64,000 nt of DNA from Streptomyces antioxidans (lineage in GTDB: Bacteria; Actinomycetota; Actinomycetes; Streptomycetales; Streptomycetaceae). Positions 48,669 through 56,104 of this stretch are shown here, piece by piece (the stretch's first letter is position 1; every line of letters starts with the position of its first letter). The notes below the pieces were generated by a model, which did not search any database, was not told where the DNA came from, and saw nothing but the letters and a program-made list of their open reading frames with translations. The position numbers were made by a program, and so were the translations under genes. The DNA is taken from positions 1 through 64,000 of the forward strand of contig NZ_LAKD02000043.1 in the NCBI RefSeq assembly GCF_000968685.2. The letters are read 5' to 3'.

Positions 48669-51600
48669 CTAGGCCGCCGGTGCCACGGCCGCCGCGGTGA
48701 CGGTGAACCGGGCCTGTGCGACGGCGCCGTTCACGCTCACCGCGAGGGTGGCCGCGCCCGGGCGCAGCGCGGTCAGCCTGCCGGTCGCCGGGTCGTACGC
48801 CGCCACATCGCGGCGCCCGGCGCCGTCCGGATCGCCGATGTGGAGGTTGGGCGAGCCGGTCCAGTCCGCGCTGAGCGGGAAGCCGACCGGCACCCTGCGG
48901 GCGGCGTCACCCTCGCCCTGGAGGACGGTCGCGGTCACCTCGGCGTCCTGCCCGGGGTGCGGTTCGGCCGGGGCGGTGACCGCCAGCCCGTCCACATGGG
49001 CGCGGGCCTGCACCGAGACCCAGTCCGGGCCGCCCCTCCACGGTGTCTGGCGCGCGGCGGCCTGGTCCCGTGCCGATACACGGTCCACGCCGACCATCGA
49101 CCAGCCGGTGAAGCCGCCCTGGCCGGGCGGGGTGGCGGGGTTCTTGCCCGAGTTGCCGTTGATCAGATAGGGGACGCCGTCCACCCGGGATGCGTGGAAG
49201 GTGCCGACGTGGCCGCCGATGAGGCCCGCGCCCTTGCCCGTGGTGCGGCGGAAGTCGGCCAGCCAGTTCTCCAGCAGCGCCGCCTCCTTGCGGTCGCCGA
49301 GCTGGCTGCCCTGCTGCGGGGTGGGGTCACGGGGCGGCACATGCTCGATCACCATGACCGAGCCGATGTCCGGGTCCTCGGCGGCGGCGTCCAGTTGGCT
49401 GCGCAACTCCTTGATCTGGTCGAAGCCACCGGCGCGCAGTCCCAGACGTGAGGTGTCCAGGGTGAGGAAGCGGGTGCCCCGGTGGTCGAAGGTGCGGTGG
49501 GCGGGCCCGAATTCGGTGGTGAAGTTGTCGATGGAGCCGCCCATCACCTCGTGGTTGCCGGGGACGTAGATCCAGGGCAGCTCCTCGCCCAGCTCCTCCT
49601 TGAGCACGGTGCGGGCGAAGGAGAGATCGGCGGGGGAGCCCTCGTCCACCAAGTCCCCGTTGATCACCAGGAAGTCGGGCCCGGCCGCCTTGATCTCGCG
49701 GAGGGTGCGGCGGGCCTGGGCGACGATCGGGCTGTCCGGATCGCGGGCCACGAACTGTGCGTCGGACATCACCGCGAACCGCCAGTCGCGTCCCCGCGTC
49801 TTGGCGGCGGTGGAGATCAGCGGATCGGGGCGGACGTTCTCCGTGGGCAGTTCGACGGAGGGCGGCACCCGTACGGTGAGGTCGTCGATGACCACGCCGC
49901 CGGTGTACTGGCGGGTGGCGGAGGTCTCGGCGAGGTAGAAGCGGTTGACCTTCAGCGGATGGGCGACCCCGGCCGGTACGTCGAAGTCGACATGCCGCCA
50001 TCCGGTCCAGGTCACATAGGGTCCGCGCAGCAACTGGTCCGAGCCCGCCGCGTCCTTGAGGTGCAGGGTGGGCCAGGCCCCCTTGCCGTCGCCCTTGATC
50101 CAGAGGCCGAAGGACTGTGGCTGCCCGTCCACCTCGATCTGCTGGGGCGGGGTGACGTAGGCGGCGCGGGTGGCCGTGGACTGGGTGAAGTCGTAGTCCA
50201 GCGTGAGTCCGGTGCCGGTGTGGCCGTCGGGTGTGGGCCCGGCGGAACCGGAGGCGCGGGCCTGGCTGAAGGTCCAGCGGTCGGCGTCGTCGAAGGACGC
50301 CTCGGGCCGCTCGGTCAGGCCGACGGTGACCGCGAGCACCGTAGTGGTGGCGCCGACGGCGACCTTGACCTGCCCCGCGGCCTGACCGTGGCGCGCCGTG
50401 ACGGTGAAGGTGCCGGTCCGGGGGTCCGGGGCGATGTCGAAGAGCGCGTGGTCGTAGGAGAGCCGGACGTCGGAGGGTTCGATGGGGGCGCTGGTGCCGT
50501 GCGCGTCCTGGCCGACGATGCCGAACCGGCCCGTGGCCTCGGCGTCGGCCAGGCCCACCAGCCGGCTGGTCGGCCGGATCCGGTCCAGCCGGTCCAGGAC
50601 GGTGAGGCCGAGGTCGCCGTGGGCGGCGCCGTGCCGGGCGGTGACGGTGGTGTCGCCGCCGTGGCGGGCGGCGAAGGTGCCGTCGGCGTTGACCCGGCCG
50701 GTGTGGGGATCGTCCGTCCGCCACTGCGGCGCACCCTCGGCGGGGCCGTACGTCTCGTCGTAACCGGCGGCGGTGAGGCGGCGGGTGAGCCCGGGGAAGA
50801 CCCGCTCGGGGTGGCCGCCCCGGACCGGGTCGGCGGTGGGCGCGGAGGCGCGGTCCATCGTGGTGTCCACCCAGAAGCCCTTGAGGTGGCCGCTGCCGTC
50901 GGGGGTGGTGAGGGCCAGGCCGTTGGGGACGGTGCGCTCGGCCCCGTCGGACGGGCTGTTCTCCACCTGGGGGGTGTCGCTGCCGGGTTCGCGGGCGACG
51001 AGCGTGGAGGAGCCGCCGCCGTCGAGGTTGAGCGCGCTGTACGCGCCCGCGTCCTTCATCATCAGGCCCAGTTCGGTGAGGGTGACGCCGCCACTGTCGG
51101 CCTGCCGCCCGTCCACGCTGAGGATCCGCATGGTGCGGCCGTCGCGGGAGAAGCCGACCGCGGTGCGCGGTGCCGTGGCGTTGTTGCCCTCGCCCTCGTG
51201 GCCGACCGGCTTGCCGTCCACGACCAGCAGCTCCCGGCCGCTGACGGCGGTGCGCGGCAGCTCGCCGCCGTCGGTGCGGGGCCGGTACTCCATCGACACC
51301 GCGTCGCCGACGGCCAGTTCGGACAGGGTGTCGGCCCCGGCGTCGCGGCCGACCAGCACGGTGGCGCCGGCCGGGATCGGGCCCTTGCCGGGCGCCGCGG
51401 CCGCCTGGGTGACCTTGCCGTCCACGACCGTGACCTCGGCGGTGCGCCGTGCGCCGTCCACGGTCTGGGCGCGGTCGGCCTCGCCCCACTGGGCGGTGTA
51501 CGCGCCGATCCCGGTGTCCGGGACGTTGGCGGCGTTGAGCGCCGCGAGCGGGTGGGGGCCGTCGGGGAGGGTCAGGGTGCCGTCGAAGTAGAGCTGGAGG

Positions 51601-52175
51601 ACGCGGCCCGCGTCGGCCGGGCCGATGCCGACGGCCCGTGCGGGCCCGGCCGCGGAGGCGGAGTTGACGAGGCGTCCTCCGCCGATGCCGTTGCCCTCGG
51701 GGGCGCCGGTCTGGTTGATGTCGAAGAAGTCACCGTTGATCGCCGCGACGGTGCGGCGGCCCGGCCCGGGGTCGTGTTCGGCGGCCAGTTGGGAGACGGT
51801 CCGGCGCTCGGCGACCTTGTCGGGGTGGAGATAGTCGACCTTGGTGCCCCCGGCCAGGTCCACCGACAGCGTGTCGACCCGCAGCCATTTGTCCGACTCC
51901 AGCCGGTCGTACGAGGTCAGTCGCACCCCCGGGGCGACCGGCCGGGAGGAGCGGGCGGTCTGCACCCCGTCGCCGTCGGCCACGGACCGGGTGCCGGTCG
52001 TACCGCTGGCGGGCGGCGGCGCGACAGGGCGCAGCATCTCCGAGTGCGACCTGGGGGCGGGTTCGGGCGCCGGGGCGGGGGTGTTGTCGGCGGTGGCCTG
52101 CCCGGCGGCGCCCAGTACGAGGGCGGACACCGCGGCCAGGGCCGCCAGTGGTCTGGCGAACGCGACAGGAGGCAC
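48669..52175 (-). CDS. large secreted phosphodiester glycosidase/calcineurin-like phosphoesterase
   Basis: 1168 residues from the GTG at 52175 with GGAG 5 nt upstream. A signal peptide ends near ATA/DN. Residues about 80-420 are a NAGPA-type phosphodiester glycosidase domain, with AAINGDFFDIN and YSALNLDGGGSSTLVAR. Ig-like and carbohydrate-binding-like beta domains fill about 430-790. A metallophosphoesterase follows with WRFAVMSDAQF (about 803), VINGDLVDEG (about 837), YVPGNHEVMGG (about 871), VMVIEHVPPRD and GLIGGHVGTFH (about 989). A final Ig-like domain (TGRLTALRPGAATLAVSVNG) ends it. Two hydrolases on one secreted chain suggest stepwise breakdown of a phosphodiester-linked glycan or wall polymer, perhaps for phosphate gain. 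That use is inference. Confidence 0.9.
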   Translation of the reverse strand: MPPVAFARPLAALAAVSALVLGAAGQATADNTPAPAPEPAPRSHSEMLRPVAPPPASGTTGTRSVADGDGVQTARSSRPVAPGVRLTSYDRLESDKWLRVDTLSVDLAGGTKVDYLHPDKVAERRTVSQLAAEHDPGPGRRTVAAINGDFFDINQTGAPEGNGIGGGRLVNSASAAGPARAVGIGPADAGRVLQLYFDGTLTLPDGPHPLAALNAANVPDTGIGAYTAQWGEADRAQTVDGARRTAEVTVVDGKVTQAAAAPGKGPIPAGATVLVGRDAGADTLSELAVGDAVSMEYRPRTDGGELPRTAVSGRELLVVDGKPVGHEGEGNNATAPRTAVGFSRDGRTMRILSVDGRQADSGGVTLTELGLMMKDAGAYSALNLDGGGSSTLVAREPGSDTPQVENSPSDGAERTVPNGLALTTPDGSGHLKGFWVDTTMDRASAPTADPVRGGHPERVFPGLTRRLTAAGYDETYGPAEGAPQWRTDDPHTGRVNADGTFAARHGGDTTVTARHGAAHGDLGLTVLDRLDRIRPTSRLVGLADAEATGRFGIVGQDAHGTSAPIEPSDVRLSYDHALFDIAPDPRTGTFTVTARHGQAAGQVKVAVGATTTVLAVTVGLTERPEASFDDADRWTFSQARASGSAGPTPDGHTGTGLTLDYDFTQSTATRAAYVTPPQQIEVDGQPQSFGLWIKGDGKGAWPTLHLKDAAGSDQLLRGPYVTWTGWRHVDFDVPAGVAHPLKVNRFYLAETSATRQYTGGVVIDDLTVRVPPSVELPTENVRPDPLISTAAKTRGRDWRFAVMSDAQFVARDPDSPIVAQARRTLREIKAAGPDFLVINGDLVDEGSPADLSFARTVLKEELGEELPWIYVPGNHEVMGGSIDNFTTEFGPAHRTFDHRGTRFLTLDTSRLGLRAGGFDQIKELRSQLDAAAEDPDIGSVMVIEHVPPRDPTPQQGSQLGDRKEAALLENWLADFRRTTGKGAGLIGGHVGTFHASRVDGVPYLINGNSGKNPATPPGQGGFTGWSMVGVDRVSARDQAAARQTPWRGGPDWVSVQARAHVDGLAVTAPAEPHPGQDAEVTATVLQGEGDAARRVPVGFPLSADWTGSPNLHIGDPDGAGRRDVAAYDPATGRLTALRPGAATLAVSVNGAVAQARFTVTAAAVAPAA

Positions 52176-52328
52176 GGCAACTCCAGGGGGCCAGGGGACA
52201 CGCGTGGTTCACACGCACAGCGCCCCAGCATCGCCCCGGAGTTGACCGGGCACCAGAAGGCGGCGGCGACGACATGGGAAACAAATGACCAAGTCCGTGC
52301 GGACGGTGATCGCTGACGCGGGGTGAGG

Positions 52329-52754
52329 TCAGTCTTCGGTCACACCGTCGAGATAGACCCAGGTGCCCTCGTGGCGCACGAAGCGGCTGTTCTCGTGGAG
52401 CGATCCGGTACGGCCGCCCTGGGTGTAGTGGGCGCGGAACTCGACGGTGCCGGTGGTGTGGAACGCGCTGCCCCCGGTGGTGCCCAGGATCTCCAGGCGC
52501 ACCCAGCGCGGCCCCGGGTCGGGGCCCGCGCCGGGCGCCCGGGTGGTGGGGTGGCAGCTGCGCAGCAGATATGCCTCGTCCCCGACGGCGAAGGCGCTGT
52601 AGCGCGAGCGCATCAGCTGCTCGGCGGTGGCCGCGGGGGCCTGGCCGCGGTGCAGCCGTCCGCAGCAGTCGTCGTAGGCGGCGGGCAGCCCGCAGGGGCA
52701 GGTGGCCGGGGTGGCGGGGCGGGTCGGCCGCGGGCGTCGGGTACGTCGGGACAT
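52329..52754 (-). CDS. YchJ-family protein (SEC-C-like zinc motif)
   Basis: ATG at 52754 (MSRRTRRPRP), 141 residues; an ATG three codons upstream is possible. The zinc-knuckle-like start TCPCGLPAAYDDCCGRLHRGQ is the SEC-C/YchJ motif, followed by AATAEQLMRSRYSAFAVGDEAYLLRS and a C-terminal NTF2-like part (TVEFRAHYTQGGRTGSLHENSRFVRHEGTWVYLDG in pieces). Function in the cell is not established for this family. Confidence 0.9.
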   Translation of the reverse strand: MSRRTRRPRPTRPATPATCPCGLPAAYDDCCGRLHRGQAPAATAEQLMRSRYSAFAVGDEAYLLRSCHPTTRAPGAGPDPGPRWVRLEILGTTGGSAFHTTGTVEFRAHYTQGGRTGSLHENSRFVRHEGTWVYLDGVTED

Positions 52755-52809
52755 GATCCTCATTGTGGCGGGCGGGGCGGGAACCAGGTGGTGACGGGGC
52801 GGTGCGGGG

Positions 52810-54240
52810 TCAGCGCGGTGGCCGGGGGCGGGCCAGTTCCGCCCGTACGGAGGCGATGAGGGCGGTGTCGTCCGCGAGGTCCTCGGCGCCGAGCAGCCGC
52901 AGCAGCCGGGCCGGGGCGTCGGTGTGGGGGCCGTCCCAGGCGCGGCGCAGCTCCCCGGCCCGGGGATCGTCCAGGGAGTGGTCGCGGATGAGGCGGGCCC
53001 AGGCGGCGAGGGCGGTGGCCAGGAGCGGGGTGTCCCGTCCGGCGGCGCGCAGTTCGCGCAGCGGGGCGAGCCACCGTTCGGGGATCTTCTGGGATCCGTC
53101 CATGGCGATCTGCTGGACGCGATGGTGCATCGCGGGGTTGGCGAAGCGGTCCACCAGGCTGTCGATGTAGTCGGGGAGGTCAAGGCCCTCGGTGGGCGGC
53201 AGGCTCTGTGCGGCCTCGGCGCAGTAGGCGCGTACGGTCCGCTCGCCCCAGGGGGTGGCCAGGACGTCGGCGACGGTCTCGCATCCGTCGGCGAGGCCGA
53301 GGTAGGCGATGAGCGAGTGGGAGCCGTTGAGCAGCCGGAGCTTGGCGAGCTGGTACGGGCTCACATCGGGGACGAAGCGCACCCCCGCGGCCTCCCAGCG
53401 CGGGCGGTCGGCGGCGAAGGTGTCCTGGAGCACCCACTGGGTGAACGGTTCGCCGGTGACCGCGCCCGCGTCGTCCACGGTCAGGGCGCGGGCGGCGGTC
53501 CGCAGGTCGGTGTCGGTGGTGGCGGGGACGATGCGGTCGACGACGGTGGCGGGGAAGGCGGCCGAGCCGGCGATCCAGTCCAGCAGGCGGTCGCGGTCGT
53601 CCCATGCGGTGGCGGCGATGAACTCCCGTACCAGGCGCCGCAGTACCGCGCCGTTGTCGGCCATGTTGTCGCAGGAGACCAGCGACACCGGGGCGCCGCC
53701 GGCCCGCAGCCGGGCGCGCAGCCCCACGGCGAGCTGCCCGGCCACGCTGGCGGGCGCGGGCCGTCCCGCCAGGTCGCCCCGGACCAGCGGGTCGTCCAGG
53801 GCGAGCCCGCCGGTGGCGGCGTCGCGCCGGTAGCCCTTCTCGGTGACGGTGAGGGTGACGACGGTGACCTCGGGGGAGGCGAGGAGCGCGCCGAGCCGGG
53901 CGCCGTGGTCGGTGGCGTGCAGCACCTCGGTCACGGTGCCGACCACGCGGGTGGCCGGTCCTTCGGGGCGCCGTTCGGTGAACGAGTAGAGCCCGTCCTG
54001 TGGGCGCAGCGCGTCCACGACGGACCGGCTGCGCTGGGTGACACCGGCGATGCCCCAGCCGCCGCCGTGTGCGGCTTCGGCGGCCTCGGTGTAGAGGGCC
54101 TGGTGGGCGCGGTGGAAGGCGCCGATGCCCAGGTGGACGATCCGGGGGCGCAGCGCCCGTGGGTCGGTGCGCGGGCGGCTGTGGGTGGGGACGCGGGGCA
54201 GGGTGGCCAGTGACAGGCGGCGCGGGGAGTCGGCGGTCAC
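52810..54240 (-). CDS. mannitol dehydrogenase-family polyol dehydrogenase/fructuronate reductase
   Basis: 476 residues from the GTG at 54240, which overlaps the stop of the 27-codon ORF (GTGA) and has no ribosome-binding site of its own, implying coupling. The N-terminal Rossmann part is IVHLGIGAFHRAHQALYTE, then VSLVSCDNMADNGAVL and VVDRIVPATTD. The C-terminal part has the catalytic signature KLRLLNGSHSLIAYLG (Lys). The family includes mannitol 2-dehydrogenase, D-arabinitol dehydrogenase and fructuronate/tagaturonate reductases, all using NAD(P). The substrate cannot be chosen from sequence alone. Confidence 0.9.
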   Translation of the reverse strand: MTADSPRRLSLATLPRVPTHSRPRTDPRALRPRIVHLGIGAFHRAHQALYTEAAEAAHGGGWGIAGVTQRSRSVVDALRPQDGLYSFTERRPEGPATRVVGTVTEVLHATDHGARLGALLASPEVTVVTLTVTEKGYRRDAATGGLALDDPLVRGDLAGRPAPASVAGQLAVGLRARLRAGGAPVSLVSCDNMADNGAVLRRLVREFIAATAWDDRDRLLDWIAGSAAFPATVVDRIVPATTDTDLRTAARALTVDDAGAVTGEPFTQWVLQDTFAADRPRWEAAGVRFVPDVSPYQLAKLRLLNGSHSLIAYLGLADGCETVADVLATPWGERTVRAYCAEAAQSLPPTEGLDLPDYIDSLVDRFANPAMHHRVQQIAMDGSQKIPERWLAPLRELRAAGRDTPLLATALAAWARLIRDHSLDDPRAGELRRAWDGPHTDAPARLLRLLGAEDLADDTALIASVRAELARPRPPR

Positions 54241-54320
54241 CAGTCGTGCACCGACCCGTCGGTACGGCGGCTCACCGAGCTCGAGGTGACGATGACCTCG
54301 ACTTCCGTGATCGTGGCCAT
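54237..54320 (-). CDS. 27-codon ORF coupled to the polyol dehydrogenase
   Basis: ATG at 54320 has AGGAG 9 nt upstream; the frame begins MATITEVEVIVTSSS, continues with a polar tail and ends in HDW before a TGA that overlaps the dehydrogenase GTG. The opening (ITEVEVIVTS) resembles the first strand of enolase-superfamily sugar-acid dehydratases, so it may be the remnant of such a gene. It may instead be a true small peptide or a ribosome-loading leader. A 9-bp hairpin precedes it. Confidence 0.5.
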   Translation of the reverse strand: MATITEVEVIVTSSSVSRRTDGSVHDW

Positions 54321-54347
54321 GCGTGTGTGCTCCTCACTGGGTGGGCT

Positions 54348-54376
54348 CCCGGGGACCGCTGGGGGCAGTCCCCGGG
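54348..54376 (-). terminator. hairpin between class IV aminotransferase and 27-codon ORF
   Basis: CCCGGGGAC (54348-54356) and GTCCCCGGG (54368-54376), 11-nt loop, starting 6 bp after the aminotransferase stop. It could end the MerR operon transcript or act as a partial attenuator or stability element. Confidence 0.6.
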
Positions 54377-54381
54377 CGTCC

Positions 54382-55143
54382 TCAGATCGTGTCCCACTCC
54401 ACCGCGTCGTACGCCGCTGTCACCTGCCGCATCAGTTCCGTGTCGACCGTGTACTCCACCTCGTCGATCCGCCGCACCGGCGCGAATCCCTGCGAGTTGG
54501 TGAGGAACGCGGAGCGGTAGGAGGGGAGGTCGGCGAGGGTGACGCGGCGGTGGGCGGAGGGCAGGCGCGGGACGAGCAGGGCCATGGTGATGCCGAGCAG
54601 CGAGGGGGCGTCCGGCCAGACCACGGACGAGCCGTCCCAGAAGGCGATATTGGTGATGGCGCCCTCGGCCACCACGCCCTGTGGGTCGGCCAGCAGGGCC
54701 TCGTCGTGTCCGGCGCGGTATGCGGCGGTGAGGTAGTGGTTCTGCCCGAAGCCGCCCAGGTGCTTGATGTGGGGGACTTCGCGGACGTAGGGGACCGACA
54801 TCACGGACTTCGGCTCTGTGGCCATCGTCTGCGGGGGACCCACCGTGACCATCAGGGTGGCCCGCTCGTCGCCGTCGGGCCAGTAGACGTACACCCGGAG
54901 CGAGGCGTCGCGGATCCCGGCGGCCTCCAGGGCGTGCCGGATGTCCGCCCGTACGCGCGCGTCGTCGAGGTCGCCGTCGAACAGTTCCCGGGTCGCCGAG
55001 CGCAGCCGGTCGAGGTGGAGGCCGAGGCCGCGCACCCGGGCGTCCCTGATCTGCATGGCGGTGAAGTGTCCGTAGCTGGTGAGCGCGGGCAGCCGCAGGG
55101 TGTCCGCGGTGGCGGGCGATCCGTTGATCTCGATATGGGTCAT
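54382..55143 (-). CDS. class IV aminotransferase-family PLP enzyme
   Basis: 253 residues from the ATG at 55143, overlapping the VOC stop (ATGA). The fold IV landmarks are PHIKHLGGFGQNHYLTAAYRAG (Lys) and EALLADPQGVVAEGAITNIAFW (Glu and the phosphate loop), followed by TNSQGFAPVRRIDE. It lacks the longer N-terminus of branched-chain aminotransferases and is closer in size to D-amino acid aminotransferase or aminodeoxychorismate lyase. Substrate unknown. Coupled with VOC and MerR genes. Confidence 0.85.
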   Translation of the reverse strand: MTHIEINGSPATADTLRLPALTSYGHFTAMQIRDARVRGLGLHLDRLRSATRELFDGDLDDARVRADIRHALEAAGIRDASLRVYVYWPDGDERATLMVTVGPPQTMATEPKSVMSVPYVREVPHIKHLGGFGQNHYLTAAYRAGHDEALLADPQGVVAEGAITNIAFWDGSSVVWPDAPSLLGITMALLVPRLPSAHRRVTLADLPSYRSAFLTNSQGFAPVRRIDEVEYTVDTELMRQVTAAYDAVEWDTI

Positions 55144-55511
55144 TTCGCCGCGTCCCCGGTCTCCCCGCGGTGGGTCAGCACATTGACCACCCGGCCGTTG
55201 GGGTCGCGGACGAAGAAGCGGCGGACGCCCCACTCCTCGTCCCGCAGGGGGTGCACGATCTCGGCGCCGCTGTCGCGCAGTGCCGCGTGGGCCGCGTCCA
55301 CGTCGTCCACCTCGACGCTCACATCGGGGACCACCGGTCCGGTCTCGTCGTGGGTCAGCACGCTGATCTGGGCCGTGGGGTTGGTGTCGGAGGCGAGCGT
55401 CATGATCCAGCCCTGGTTCATCACCTCCTCGAAGCCCAGGAGGCCGTAGAACTCGCGGTTTTCTCGCATTGCTTCGGATTGGATGTTGGGTACGACGCGG
55501 CGCACGGTCAT
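55140..55511 (-). CDS. VOC-family (glyoxalase/bleomycin-resistance fold) protein
   Basis: 123 residues from the ATG at 55511. MTVRRVVPNIQSEAMRENRE then FYGLLGFEEVM, and the second half VDDVDAAHAALRDSGAEIVHPLRDEEWGVRRFFVRDPNGRVVNVLTH (in parts) form the paired beta-alpha-beta modules of the VOC fold. Metal-binding Glu/His positions are not all obvious. It may bind a small molecule or be a dioxygenase or lyase. It lies between MerR (18 bp) and the aminotransferase (4-nt overlap). Confidence 0.88.
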   Translation of the reverse strand: MTVRRVVPNIQSEAMRENREFYGLLGFEEVMNQGWIMTLASDTNPTAQISVLTHDETGPVVPDVSVEVDDVDAAHAALRDSGAEIVHPLRDEEWGVRRFFVRDPNGRVVNVLTHRGETGDAAK

Positions 55512-55529
55512 AGTGGGTTCCCCCGTGGT

Positions 55530-55901
55530 TCAGCTGGTGCTGTTGTTGCCGATTACAGTGTCAAGATACTCGGAGATCGCGTCCCGGTTGTGGGTCAGGC
55601 AGTCGATGCGCCGGGTCATGCGGTCCCGCTCGTTCTCCAGCGTGGCGATCATCTCCGGTGTGGCGTCGGAGAAGTGGATGAGCCGGGGCTTGTCGAGGCA
55701 CGGCAGGATCTGCTTGATGATGCGGGTGGGGAGCCCGGCGTCGAGCAGGCCCCTGATCTGCAGCACCCGGTCCACGAGCCGTTCGTCGTACGAGCGGTAG
55801 CCGTTCGCGCAGCGGTCGGGCAGGATCAGCCCCTGCTCCTCGTAGTAGCGCAGCAGCCGGCGCGGTGTGCCGGTGCGCTCCGACAGCTCCCCTATGCGCA
55901 T
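55530..55901 (-). CDS. MerR-family transcriptional regulator
   Basis: 123 residues from the ATG at 55901 (MRIGELSERTGTPRRLLRYYEEQGLI), the classic MerR helix-turn-helix, with the wing region GYRSYDERLVDRVLQI and a dimerisation helix ending in NRDAISEYLDTV. The effector region has one Cys (ILPCLDKP) and another (DCLTHN), so no clear metal-binding set. It is the first gene of the operon and likely autoregulates through the dyad at 55917-55934. Confidence 0.9.
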   Translation of the reverse strand: MRIGELSERTGTPRRLLRYYEEQGLILPDRCANGYRSYDERLVDRVLQIRGLLDAGLPTRIIKQILPCLDKPRLIHFSDATPEMIATLENERDRMTRRIDCLTHNRDAISEYLDTVIGNNSTS

Positions 55902-55916
55902 ATGCGGGCCCCCTGC

Positions 55917-55934
55917 CTTCACATCTCTGTGAGG
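55917..55934 (-). promoter_or_regulatory. dyad TCACA-GAGA-TGTGA near the MerR start
   Basis: On the - strand CTCACAGAGATGTGAAGG forms a dyad with TCACA/TGTGA arms and a 4-bp centre, 16 bp upstream of the MerR ATG. The 203-bp divergent region to the sulfatase gene shows nothing else clear. Confidence 0.4.
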
Positions 55935-56104
55935 GATGCAGCGTAACGTCGGGGCGGGCCGCTCGCGAGGGGCGGGAGGCGCCGGGAAAAGTGCCAGGTG
56001 ATTGAACGCGGACCTCCGGCGCGCCGTACGGATAGCGACGGGCCAGGCCACCCGAGCCGGACCCGCCGTGCCACCACCGGGCCTCGCAGGGAAGGACCTT
56101 CGGG

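Noticed and set aside
49482..52316. 944-residue + strand open frame
   Set aside because: It is the high-GC shadow of the phosphodiester glycosidase gene; no domain, and the - strand frame has signal peptide and motifs.
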